Shown: piece after piece, positions 34,410 through 44,984 of the stretch | Layout: each line of letters begins with the position of its first letter | Position numbering within the stretch: the stretch's first letter is position 1 | Source: Odontocerum albicorne | Lineage: Eukaryota > Arthropoda > Insecta > Trichoptera > Odontoceridae | Assembly: GCA_949825065.1 (NCBI GenBank) | Contig: OX463854.1 | Coordinates: forward strand, 12,499,112 to 12,563,111 | DNA length: 64,000 bases | Direction of reading: 5' to 3' | The notes under the pieces: generated by a model | The model's database searches: none | What the model was told of the DNA's origin: nothing | What the model saw: only the letters and a program-made list of their open reading frames with translations | Translations under genes and position numbers: made by a program

Positions 34410-35180
34410 GTAAGTTTTGTCAGCTTTCTGAATAATTGATTTTCAAAGATTTATTATTTTTATTTGAACAATGTACGATCGCTATCGATCATTTAAATAT
34501 TTACAATAAATAAATTTAAATTTAAAGTGCGCATGAATACAGTTGAAAATATTACAATAAAGTATTTTCATTAAAACATTAACATGTCCTATTTGAAATT
34601 AGAAAAAAATATTTGTAAATACTATTTCATATATAAATACACAACAGGCCAAGTTTCAGAACGCCTAGGCGCTCTCGCGCATGGATGTATTCCTAAAAAT
34701 AATAATACACGGTTAATTATTTCAGCGTTCACATTGTTTATTCACTTAAATATAATTTATTGATTGACTATTGTTTTATTCATGTTTATGTTTAATTGTA
34801 GATGTTGTCACTTTTTGTTTTTAATAGAGTAAATATATTTAAAAAATATATTAAACTTATGCTCATTGATTGTAGTGACCAAAATGTAAGAGTGATTAAA
34901 AAATGTTTCGTTAATGTGTCTATTGACCCAAATTTGGATGTAACTAACCAGTGAGAAATGTTGAATTAAATAAATTTCTGAGGTTTCTTTAATATCTAAA
35001 AAAAAAAAACGCTTACTTTGACTTAGAATGATTAAAGCAAATTGAAAAATATAAGGTTTAAACACGCTGTATATTATTTTGATAATTTAAACGAGGTAAC
35101 ATTAACATCAATTGAATGCCACCTACTAATATAATGTTAAAATGAACTTAATTTCACATATTTTAGCTCTAATTTTATTT
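34410..35180. other. Intronic AT-rich stretch after dpr exon
   Basis: Start of the second visible intron. No repeat family or gene recognised. Confidence 0.55.
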
Positions 35181-35183
35181 GTA

Positions 35184-36331
35184 CAGTGGAACCTCTCATA
35201 ACGAGTAAGTCGCATAACGAGCTAAACAGATTGTGAAAAAAAGTCTCCCTTAACGAGCGACATTTCGCATAACGAGTGACGCAGAAAGGGGAAGTCCCAT
35301 CTTCACGTCACTCACTTGTGAGCCGGGACTTCCGCGCCAGTGCGTCAGTCTCTGGTTAGCACGCGTTCCGCTAGCACGTTAGTGTCACATGTGATCACAC
35401 ATTTTTCCAAACTTGTGTTCAGACATTATTTGTAATTTTTTTTGTGCAAAGTTTAATAACCCTTGCAAAAATGTCCCTGAAGAAAAAGCCACAAGAAGAC
35501 AGCCATAAGAGAATAAAAGTAACTGTAGAAATGAAACGTAAAATCATTGAAAAGCGAGAACGAGGTGTGAGCGTGGCTGATCTAGCGCGCACATACAATC
35601 GGTCTACATCAACGATTTGATCTATCCTCAAGAACAAGGACAAAATTAAGAAGATAGATGCTTCAAAGGGAGTGTCAAGAATGTCTATGAAACGGTTACC
35701 TATTCTTGATGATATTGAAAGGTTGCTTCTCATATGGATAAACGAAAAGTAATTGCAAGGCGATATTATTAACGAAAACATCATTTGTGAGAAGGCGAAA
35801 GTTATTTTCGCCGACCTCGTTAAGAAGACGCCAGGATCATCAACTGCCGAAAAAGAAGTACAATTTAAGGGAAGTCATGGATGGTTCGAGAAATTTAAGA
35901 GAAAAACCGGCATCCACAGCGTTGTGAGGCATGGTAAAGCAGCAAGCTCTGACACAAAGGCAGCAAAGAACTTCATCAGCGACTATAAGAAGCTCGTAGA
36001 TTCTGAGGGATAACGGATTTTACTTATAGTAAAAAATAATTAATTATTTGTCATAAATTCATAAATAAAAAACAAGTTATTTCGATTTTTTTATTGTTTT
36101 CGCAAATCGAAATCGCATTCCGGATTGTTACGCTCCTTAACAATTTATAAGTATGTAATTTTATTTGAAAAAACGTTCAAAATAAAAAAAAATTGAGTAT
36201 TTTTTTCGGCATGGAACGCATTATCGTATTTTACATTGATTTATATGGGAAAAATTGTTTCGCATAACGAGTGTTTCACATAACGAGTAAGATTCTGGAA
36301 CGAATTATTCTCGTTATGAGAGGTTCCACTG
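35184..36331 (+). mobile_element. Tigger/pogo-like DNA transposon, internally deleted
   Basis: The left end CAGTGGAACCTCTCATAACG (35184) is matched by its inverse at 36331, with TA on both sides (35182-35183, 36332-36333), the target of the Tc1/mariner/pogo superfamily. CATAACGAG motifs repeat inside both ends (three left, two right) and are probably transposase binding sites. At 1148 bp it is about half the size of full Tigger elements. The coding part keeps only the DNA-binding N-terminus, so it is non-autonomous. Confidence 0.9.
35471..36013 (+). pseudogene. Tigger-like transposase, N-terminal DNA-binding region, broken
   Basis: From ATG 35471 one frame runs through 36013 with two internal stops (TGA 35618-35620, TAA 35750-35752). 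It begins MSLKKKPQEDSHKRIKVTVE. Residues about 20-50 (MKRKIIEKRERGVSVADLAR then TYNRSTSTI) form a CENP-B/Psq-type helix-turn-helix. After the second stop, residues about 95-160 (including GSHGWFEKFKRKTGIHSVVR and HGKAASSD) match the second CENP-B-type DNA-binding domain. The DDE catalytic domain that should follow is absent; the frame closes after LVDSEG. It sits centrally between the terminal repeats. No activity is expected. Confidence 0.88.
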
Positions 36332-36333
36332 TA

Positions 36334-37690
36334 TCTGTAAACTTATCAAGAAAATTAATGAAGATGTCACAACATAAAGTTGAGGAGTAATTGAGTGTAA
36401 AATAAATGTGAGGATAAGAATGAACCTCCCTCGGCTGCCTTTACGTTCAAATGGATTTTTAAAACTTTCAACTCTGAAATTCAAAAAATATATACAAACT
36501 TCATCTCTAGATACTAATCTCGTTTGTTTTCGTTCCAAAACACAAGAAATTTTCCATGAACCGTTTGTTTATCCATATATGTGCAGGGCCGAGTATAGTT
36601 ATGTAAATCCCATTAGGATAAAAAAAGTATAAAAATATTAAGGTACTATTTTTGTATACATAATACGTTTTTATACATATTTGCGTTTAATTTTTGTTTA
36701 ACGCCTGTAAAAAATGAAAGACGAATAGAAAAAAATAATGTCACTTTATTAAATTAATTGTTTAAACTTACTCTTCCCTCAATCACGTACTCGTATATGC
36801 CGAACATTATAATCACGTATGTATATGCCGAACATTATATTGATTTGTTGACTGTTAGAAGTGCACATATTATGTGTCCAAATTTTGTGTTTTTTAAGTA
36901 TGTAAAATTGAATTTTTCACATCTCTATTTACAAGTAAACAAATATTGTGTGTTCAGAACAAAAATTCAGTGTTATTATATTGTAAAGCATGAATTGCCA
37001 ATTACTTCTCTAAGCGAACAATGTTCACTTATGGTTTATTCGAGATGTTTGTAAATTTATCCCATTATCAGCTTTTCTAGGCTAGAGTTTCGCTAAAAAT
37101 ATTTTTAATAGAATGAAAAAATGTATTTTACTTTGATGTTACCTACTTCAAAATCCCTTCGGGAAAAATTTTCAGCGATAATGAAATATGTATTTTCTGA
37201 AAAATCGTAACTTTGTATATCCACACCTTTTTATACGTTAATTAATCCTTGAAGCTAAAAAATAGTTTGCAATATAAAATATTAGTTATTATTACGTATA
37301 GAAATGATAAAACAAAATAACTTTCTAACTTATAAACCCACTGTGATTTTTATGTGTTATTGAAATAAACTCATGATTTCTATATCCTTAAATTCAGTTT
37401 TTTAGATGTGCCATATACTCGCATGCACTTTGACTAGTCGAAAAAGTTATTTAACTTTCGTGGGTTTACAGTTATCAATATACACATATCAATGTGCTCA
37501 AGCATTTTTGGTTTACACTCTGATAGTTTTCCTCCTGATAACATATCACTTTTATACTCGTTATTTTTTTAAATCGATGTCTAGGCACTTATGTGTAAAT
37601 AAATGTATGTGACATTTATTCTTACAATATTATATAACAATAAATTTTTTTTTCTTGAATTCGGTTAGACTTGAATTTTATTGATATCAA
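36334..37690. other. Intronic stretch with a small duplication
   Basis: No gene recognised. A short direct duplication at 36784-36838 repeats TATATGCCGAACATTATA. The 74-98-codon frames are low-complexity. Confidence 0.45.
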
Positions 37691-37693
37691 TCA

Positions 37694-37920
37694 AAATTAA
37701 TGATAGCTTATCAGAAGAAATCAAAACGAAACGTGGAGTTCGAAAAGGATCCGTCTTATGACCATTTTTATTTAACATATAGTATATTCAGAGGTCATTT
37801 CGGAAAAAAATGTTCAACTAATGCAGCAATGGCATAATCGCCAGTGACTATGTCATTAAGAAAATCTAATTAGCTATCGACACTGTAATATTGGCTGAGC
37901 CGAAAAATATGTTCATGATT
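37694..37920 (+). pseudogene. LINE reverse-transcriptase core fragment
   Basis: The + strand reads EIKTKRGVRKGSVL near 37718-37759, then a PFLFNI block, and further on LAIDTVILAEPKNM near 37870-37913. This matches the reverse-transcriptase palm: (T)..G(V)(R/K)QG...SP.LFN...(E) and then the (Y)ADDTV.(L)A catalytic box, here damaged to IDTV. Stops and a shift lie between. It is the only piece in the window that retains traces of the RT catalytic region. Confidence 0.7.
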
Positions 37921-38069
37921 GATTTTATTAAAAAAAAAATACGAAACACAATATGTTGATCCTTGAACTAATAAGTTAGAAAATGTTAAACAATATAAAT
38001 GCTAAGACTGTTAACGAAAATCGAGACTAGCTAGGAAATTAAATTCCGAAAAGAGTAACTCGCAATGAT

Positions 38070-38240
38070 TTTTTTTGTAGAAGATTAGATATGACCGAAG
38101 TCATAGGTATCTTTATACTTTCGAATACTTGGCGGAAAAAGTGTCTGTGTCATTCGAGGGGTGTAGCACAGCGCGGAGTTTGAACTGACACCTTCCGCAC
38201 GGAAGTCCAGTACGCGGTTACCGCGCGGCCATGCACCTCT
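38070..38240 (-). mobile_element. tRNA-derived SINE, family B
   Basis: On the minus strand: GGTGCATGGCCGCGCGGTAA (A-box region), GTCAGTTCAAACTCCGCGCT (B box), GTGCTACACCCCTCGAATGA, then ATACCTATGACTTCGGTCAT ATCTA. The same blocks occur on + at 60535-60690. The GC-rich head is tRNA-like but lacks a proper anticodon arm. Confidence 0.75.
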
Positions 38241-39730
38241 TTGCTTAGATTAGCGTATACACATTCTTCGTTTTTATATATACATTAAAGTTCTTTAAAT
38301 ACTAGGAGTATAGTATTCTATTGAAACGGTTTGCGTTTGTTGTGAACTAAGTAAGAAATATAGAAGTGTTTAGCCGATTAAACAAGAAAACTTAATTGAT
38401 GTTAATAATATGAAAATAAGCTGGAACATATCACTTGACATATCGGATTATTAATTAATAATGCAAGAAAATATATAAAGTAGATGTAAAGTTGACAGAA
38501 GAAGATTTTTTTCTAGGGCTTCAGTTTCCATAGTAGATAATTGTTATGATTCCTAAAGTAAATACTCATGTTTAAATTACCTATAAGTGTCTCATAAAAC
38601 TGGAAAAAAATCATATTTCGATACGAGGTTATTAAAACTATTATGAAAAAAAATCTTGTGGTCATCCTTTTGACATTGGACTTTTGCGTGTATTGCACGC
38701 ATTACAAATAAAAGAGTGGCGCCCCTGTCCACATAGACGAGCTTCAGTCTTACCGTACGCTCAACTTTGTTCCCTTAGGGAACGACTAATGGGAAATTAT
38801 GGGAATGTGTGATGGCGACATGTCACCATACGAGGGTAAATTGGATCAAAGGGGGTTGTAGCGTAAGCCATACAGATTTATATATTCAACGCTGTTTATA
38901 ACGAAACAATTTCATTGCTTGTAAAAACGACAACACCTTATGAATATTGTATAAAGAAAACGATCACTAGTGGAGGGTTGACACCAGTGGTGGAACTTTT
39001 TGAGGAATCCCTTCGTTTTGTGAGGAAATTTAGGTTGTCCAAAAACGAGTACTCGTATTTTCAGCGTCTACAAATACTTTTTTTTACATTAAATTTGTAC
39101 TTATTTTAATATACACTTGATAATCTCTTTTCTAAACCTTGCGTCTATTATTAACCGCGTAACATTATTTTTAGCTTAAACTGAAAGCGTAGAGTTTAAA
39201 AAGGTTTATATTCTTCATGAGGTATATGGTTGAATTTTACTGTATAAACAGAAACATTCTTAAACATAATGATTTAATGTTTGAATGGGAAACAACAGGC
39301 CTATTTCGCCATACCACATTGTCTTCTGTCACTTATGTTTATTGTATAGAATTTTTTCCAAAGTGTTCAATAATTTTGTTTAAAAATGGAATTCAACAGT
39401 GTAAATATTGAATCAATTGATAAAAAATTCTTATTTTTAGTTTACTAAGAATTCAGTTTCAACTCACATCAATGAATTTTTCTAGTGCAATTTGTAACCA
39501 AAGATAGCTCGAGCAATACCGTTGTCACACTTTATGGTAATGTTTCCCAAATAGTGTCAAGTGAGGATGTCTTCAGAAAACGTTTAAGACTCTAAGATAT
39601 CTCTAACACAATATATAATCATGGGTGGACACGGTTAGTATGAAAATAATAACATATAATAAGACAAATAATTTTCATGTGCTCTATTTTCTTCTCCGCC
39701 TGGGTTTAACAATAAAAATTACATTATATT
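38241..39730. other. Intronic stretch, unassigned
   Basis: A GC-richer patch at 38700-38880 contains TTCCCTTAGGGAACG, a near-palindrome, but has no open frame that I recognise. The remainder is AT-rich. Confidence 0.4.
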
Positions 39731-40125
39731 ATTTAAAGTTGAGGCTTTAACAATGTTGTGGTTTAAAGACATTGTTACTTGTTTACTTAAATTGTATGTG
39801 CTTACTGAAATAATTTTTATATATGAACGAGAGGAAGATATTTTGAATAGAGACTTCGTGAATGCAAATCAGCCTTAACGAACCCTTTAATTTATTCTTA
39901 AATGACTAATCATTATCACTGAGAAAATTACACATATTCTATATTCTTGCATATCAATAAATTGGACAGATTAGAGGCTCTAGAAATATCAGAGTCAGTG
40001 CATTGAGACGAACATTATTATTCAGTCGAGTTTGTACTCTCCTGACGATGAGGTGAAAATCTGGAAACCGGTAAGGTTATATCGTTATACTAAGTAGAAT
40101 AAATAGTGATTAAATAAGTATCAAT
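39731..40125. mobile_element. Penelope-like family 1 remnant
   Basis: The right part at 40040-40105 has CTGACGA (40042-40048), GAAA (40064-40067, again 15 nt away) and ACCGGTAAGGTTATATCG, continuing AGTAGAATAAATAGTG as in family 1 arms. The left part at 39735-39774, on minus, has ACAATGTCTTTAAACCACAA, matching the outer tail of the copies at 7262 and 45320. The arms are thus inverted around about 265 bp of AT-rich DNA. Confidence 0.55.
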
Positions 40126-40572
40126 AAGTACTTTTATAAAAAAAAAAAGGCGTGAAATAAAATTAATAATGATTTCTGATATGTTTTTAATATTATTATT
40201 GGCAAATAGTTGCTGTAAATTATTCCCACAGATACGAGTATTATTAAAATTTAAAAAAGAACGATAAAGTGACTTCCGTAGTCTTATGGAAGAGATCTTG
40301 TGTTAATATTATACTTTTTGCTGATGTGGATATGTTCAATTGCGTAACAAGAGAAGGATTGTTTCAGTCCCTGTTAATGGAGCTTAGAAACACTAATTAA
40401 TGCACGTAACTCGTTGGTTATTTCACTAATTGATAATTATATCGCATACCAATAACTTCGAAACCGATTTTTTTCTAGGCAGGCCCCATTTTTTCGTAGT
40501 CTGATGTTTTTTTTTAATGCGATGGAAGAAAGTCGTCATAGTTGGTAATCTGCCTACTTGAAAACCTCCGTG

Positions 40573-40631
40573 ACCTTTTTCACAAGACGTTGGTGTACCA
40601 GGTTTGTACACCAACGTCTTGTGAAAAAGGT
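40573..40631. repeat. Perfect inverted repeat, 26-bp arms, 7-nt spacer
   Basis: ACCTTTTTCACAAGACGTTG with GTGTAC at 40573-40598 is mirrored perfectly at 40606-40631. The left arm begins inside a SINE-A-like head (AACCTCCGTGACC), so one arm may have been copied from a SINE. Confidence 0.95.
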
Positions 40632-41111
40632 TTGACTCCTATTTGTAGCCAACAAAAAGAAAAGGACAAAAAAACAAGAAATTCCTGGCAGGTAAAAGAG
40701 TTTATCAGGTATTAACATACTTGCATTCCATGTGTGTATGCTGTTGCAAATCCAGGTACGATAGTATTTCAATCCCTTTCTAAGGCAAATTGTTTCTTGC
40801 CTACTCCATTTTTTGTTGTTTCACCCGAAGTTTTGTTGTTTCTTGCCCACTCCATTTTTTGTTGTATGTTACTGAGACGGATGATAATATAGTCTATCTG
40901 TCAGTTCTTAACTATCTCTGCTCCAATAATACAAATAAACTAAGGGGTACCATACGTATGAGTGAAACTCCGTTAGAGAAATTACAAAAAAATTGAGCCA
41001 TACTTATTTAATCAAAAGCAAAAATGTTTACAATGATCCAATACAAAAAAAAACATTGTGATCTAACATAAAACTATTAAAAAATATAACGATTGCGATA
41101 AATCTGTTAAA

Positions 41112-41336
41112 GTGCCACCACTGGTGTGGACCGGCAAGATTTGGGTCGCACAAGAATGTTGTCAAGAAGATAGCGAAAAATGGTGTGTCAAATTTTACAA
41201 AATGATTTTCAGTGAACAAACAAAATGCGAGTTCTTCAAAAATATACATATTAGACTTCCTTTACGACAGCACATTCTATGTAATAGTATTTTTTACTTC
41301 AAAGATATTTTCCGTGGGACTCAAATAAAAAATTAA
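41112..41336 (+). pseudogene. Tc1-like transposase fragment
   Basis: The + frame includes EKWCVKFYKMIFSEQTKCEF then FKNIHIRLPLRQ. In Tc1-type transposases the second conserved stretch reads W..V(I/L)(F/W)SDE(T/S)KF.(L)F, containing a catalytic aspartate. Here the SDE position reads SEQ, so the catalytic aspartate is replaced. Flanking DDE motifs and inverted repeats are not visible. It is a short, decayed scrap; the call rests on this single motif. Confidence 0.45.
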
Positions 41337-41498
41337 GTATTCAGGAATGGTGTAGTACTTTACATAGCCATTTTTTTTACCTAATGAACTAAATCTCAAA
41401 TTTATTTCTTCGTAACGTATCACGTTTCTGGTGCACATACACTACACAATGGCGGTTGATTGCCTTGTGGAACGTTCTATCGGATAACCATAAATTGG

Positions 41499-41567
41499 TT
41501 CGATTCTAAACTACATGTCTGTGTTGTACAAGACTTGTACAACACAGACATGTAGTTTAGAATCGAA
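41499..41567. repeat. Perfect palindrome, 34-bp arms, 1-nt centre
   Basis: The left arm 41499-41532 (TTCGATTCTAAACTACATGT and 14 more bases) and the right arm 41534-41567 are perfect inverses around a single A at 41533. No mismatch is present, so it is recent or maintained. Confidence 0.97.
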
Positions 41568-41629
41568 TTCAAAATCCTCGACTTGGAATTAGAGTATTTT
41601 ACTTTTATATTTTTATTTATTTTTCGACA

Positions 41630-41805
41630 CATTACCTCCATGGCCTAGTTGGCAAGCCGTTTGTTTTCCACCCCATAGATTGTAGGTTTGTTTCCGTTAA
41701 TTATATTTTTTTCAAAACCTCTCTGTATTTCACTTAACGCCTCTTTTACACTTTTCTGGTTAGAAGAAACAGATTTTCATGTGGCAAAAAATATGAGTCG
41801 TACTT
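41630..41805 (+). mobile_element. SINE family A copy
   Basis: The head is ACCTCCATGGCCTAGTTGGC, then GATTGTAGGTTTGTTTCCGT as a decayed B box. The body CTCTGTATTTCACTTAACGC is followed by the tail TTTCTGGTTAGAAGAAACAG, TTTTCATGTGGCAAAAAATA and GTCGTAC. Confidence 0.75.
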
Positions 41806-42066
41806 TTTTTAACAAAAAAATAATATAAGGAATGATACAGATTTAACATCATTCATTCAAGCAAAACTAATGAAGAATAAAAGATTATTATACTGTTTTA
41901 TTTCATTACAATGTTTTAATTTCATTTTAGTTCATCTTCCCTTGTTAAGTTTTCTGCAGCTTTCTTACCAAATATATATTTTTCTGAAAATATGTATATG
42001 GTATGTGGACTTTTTTTTATGTAATTACCGCAGCCACTTTATTTTTTGTACATTTTTTCATCTATA

Positions 42067-42110
42067 AATAATAGTGGATCAGAGAGTTTGCTCTGTGATC
42101 CACTATTATT
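42067..42110. repeat. Inverted repeat, 20-bp arms
   Basis: AATAATAGTGGATCAGAGAG at 42067-42086 is mirrored at 42091-42110 with one mismatch and a 4-nt spacer. Confidence 0.92.
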
Positions 42111-42504
42111 AAATATAAGCTCAATTTATGAAGTTTGATCAACACAGTACTTGTCAGATAATTCATGTTTCAAAGTCAAATTTTAACTTCCGTTTCCTAA
42201 TTTCAAAACAATCTATCTTAAATTAAATATAAGGGACCAATATCTTTATTAAGTTTTGAGACTGTTAAAATTTGTCCGGCAATTTATTAAAATTCATTAA
42301 ATTAATCAATTTATTACAATTATTTTTCATTAAACCAGTGTTTACTCATAATTTGAAGCGATATTTTCAATTTCAAGCCTCGAAAATTTTCACAAAAAAT
42401 ATTTAATTATTTCAATCGGAAATAAAAATGAGCACGTGATTTGTTGCGTTTTAGAATTTAAGTCTAAAACTTTGATTTTAAGATCTTCAGATTTATTTTT
42501 TTAG

Positions 42505-42690
42505 AAATGTACTCTTATATGCTGTGAACATAATTTTTTTAGAAGTGTACTCGTATATGCTGTGAACATAATTTTTTTAGAAGTGTACTCGTATATGCTG
42601 TGAACATAATGTTTTTAGAAGTGTACTCGTATATGCTGTGAACAATATTTTTTTAGAAGTGTACTCGTATATGCTTTGAACATTCCAAAA
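42505..42690 (+). repeat. Minisatellite, 38 bp x 5
   Basis: Five units of 38 bp: TTTTTTTAGAAGTGTACTCG then TATATGCTGTGAACATAA. The first unit has CTCTTATA for CTCGTATA. It lies about 430 bp upstream of the dpr exon at 43121. Confidence 0.95.
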
Positions 42691-43120
42691 TAAATCATTT
42701 TCACCTTTTATTGTTTTTAATATTTTAGACATATTAAATGAAAAAATAATGAAGCGAATTAAATATAAAATTTTGGACCAAAATAATAAAAAAGTGTGCT
42801 TTAAATATAATACATTATAATTTTGGAAAACAAATCAGGACTAAAGGGAAAACAAAATAAAAAAATATTATTTGGCAAAGTCCTGTGTAAAGAAATATTG
42901 CTCAATAGTGCAAAAAAAAGAAACGAAATTTTACTAAAATTATAATATTTTTTTTATAAAAAAAAACAAGAAAACCTTGGAAAAGCGGATTTTCTTATAA
43001 ATGTCTAGAATTGAAATATATGAAAAGCTAATTCAGTATTTTTTCGTCTGAAAATGAAACTTTATTGCCTCGTTTTGTCCTCGGATATTTTCAAATGTTT
43101 CCCTTCTCTTTTGTTCGCAG
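42691..43120. other. Intron 3' end before dpr exon
   Basis: AT-rich. The last 30 bases form a pyrimidine-rich acceptor (CCCTTCTCTTTTGTTCGCAG). Confidence 0.7.
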
Positions 43121-43204
43121 ATCTTACACGGAGAAAGCTCCGACGATTGGACTTTGCAGATCAAGTATGTCCAAAAGAGAGATAATGGGACTTACGAGTG
43201 TCAG
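43121..43204 (+). CDS. dpr: dpr/zig-8-like Ig protein, exon ending Ig domain 1
   Basis: An 84-bp exon of 28 codons, phase 0 at both ends, between a CTTTTGTTCGCAG acceptor and a GTAAGA donor. The peptide runs ILHGESSDDWTLQIKYVQKR then DNGTYECQ. DWTLQIKYVQKRD.GTYEC is the hallmark of Dpr first Ig domains; the D.G.YEC segment is Ig strand F with the second disulfide cysteine, paired with the one at 13528-13694. NGT is an N-glycosylation sequon. The next exon should begin VST and lead into the second Ig domain. I did not find it in the remaining 20.8 kb, so another long intron probably follows. Confidence 0.97.
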
Positions 43205-43360
43205 GTAAGAAAAATAAGATAACAGTGCTAAAGTTATGACTTATTTTCTGTGTCTAGAAAATCTTGATTTAGTATGGTGAGAACTTTGTCTTGGTTAAAT
43301 TAAAATTCATAAATTATATTTGTTAGAAGAGCCTTGATTAATGCTCTCTCTCGATTCATA

Positions 43361-43693
43361 TTTTCACATACCTTATGGCGAATACTTATCCTTTACATGA
43401 AGGTGAGTTTTCACATACCTTATGGCGAATACTTATCCTCTACATTAAGGTGAGTTTTCACATACCTTATGGCGAATACTTATCCTCTACATTAAGGTGA
43501 GTTTTCACATACCTTATGGCGAATACTTATCCTCTACATTAAGGTGAGTTTTCACATACCTTATGGCGAATACTTATCCTCTACATTAAGGTGAGTTTTC
43601 ACATACCTTATGGCCAATACTTATCCTCTACATTAAGGTGAGTTTTCACATACCTTATGGTGAATACTTATCCTCTACATTAAGGTGAGTTTT
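43361..43693 (+). repeat. Minisatellite, 47 bp x 7, with donor-like motif in each unit
   Basis: Units of 47 bp: TTTTCACATACCTTATGGCG, AATACTTATCCTCTACATTA, AGGTGAG. Each boundary reads AAGGTGAGTTTT, a very good match to the eukaryotic 5' splice-site consensus. The array starts about 155 bp downstream of the real dpr donor at 43205. Confidence 0.97.
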
Positions 43694-44980
43694 GGGAAAT
43701 TAATATCATTCAGTTAATTTGTATTATACTATTATCCGCGCTTTAATGGTGTAAGAAAGGGAAAGGAAAATATAAGTCATGTCTCAAAAAGACTCCTCCA
43801 GCAGCGCTGATACACCAGAATATAAAAAAAAACAGCAGGACAGACAATGTGAAAAAGGTTTTAGATTACGAAAATTTATTGTTCTATAAAATAAATTCAA
43901 ACCATTGAGTTTAAGTATTTCAATAAGTTCCAGCACTTCAACAAAAAAAATCAAATGTAGCAAAACTATCCTTTGACGTATCTAGATTGGAGAAGCCAAT
44001 CAGTCCAAAGATATACCAATGAACATTTAAATGAAACTCCCTTTAAAAATATTGACTCGATTAAGATTCAAAATGACAAGATAATCTGGACTCAATAATT
44101 TGCTATTAAAGTTTTCATAGCCAAAGAAAAAATAAAGAAAGTCCAATAATTTGTTTAGACCCATTCACTCTCTGATGCAAGAAGAAAGCCTATTTTCCCA
44201 TAATAAATGAAGACCACCGTTGTCGTAAAGAAGCCAACTTAGGCTTTAATAATTGCACGAGAAGTGATGCTTGGCAAGAGGTAAAGGTGGACGTGATACA
44301 TGTTTGCGGTATGATCCTTGTCAAAAAAAATAGTCAATGCGTGATGCTGCACCTGGTTCAACAAAGTGAACTCATTAAGATCGATAGTTCCTCCATAGAG
44401 CATATTCTATAAACTTTGATTCCTATCATTGATAATCAGTTTCAATCAACAAGTATACTACGAGCCAGCTTCATTGTGTCTATAACCTACATAGCATATT
44501 ATGTTTAAAAATACTGCATTGAAATAATAAAATTTGTTCAACGGAACGGTAGGGTTAACCAGATTTTCTCACAAATCTCACAATACTGACCATCTACCCA
44601 CTCAACTGATATTCTAGAAAAAAATATTCTGAAAGAATAAATTTGTAACGCATGGTGTTGATCGAGTAATGCGTACAAGGTGTAATGAAAAAGTTTACAC
44701 ATTAAACCAGCGTCGCGACAAACAGATGAGATAAGAGCTGAAATCCTATCGGTGGTCAAATATTTTTATGGAAATCATAAAAATATAATTATTTAATACC
44801 TTCAATGGACTTTCGTCTTTGAAAAAAATAAAGAAAATCTATATACCAAAAACTTTATATTAAAAACTGTGTAAATTATACGTTTGACAAAAAAAATCCA
44901 ACTTAAAAACATATGACGTTACTAAAATACATAATGTGAACCTATTTACTAGTACTTAATATATCGTCGTTATTAAAAAA
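43694..44980. other. Intronic stretch with decayed coding-like patch
   Basis: At 44160-44420 the composition is less AT-rich and one + frame is open for about 65 codons (it contains NLGFNNCTRSDAWQEVKVDV), and a minus frame at 44538-44759 is open for 73 codons. I recognise neither. They may be remnants of a transposon ORF. Confidence 0.35.
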
Positions 44981-44984
44981 AAAA

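Noticed and set aside
35419..35784. Minus open frame of 121 codons
   Set aside because: A shadow of the Tigger-like pseudogene on the + strand.
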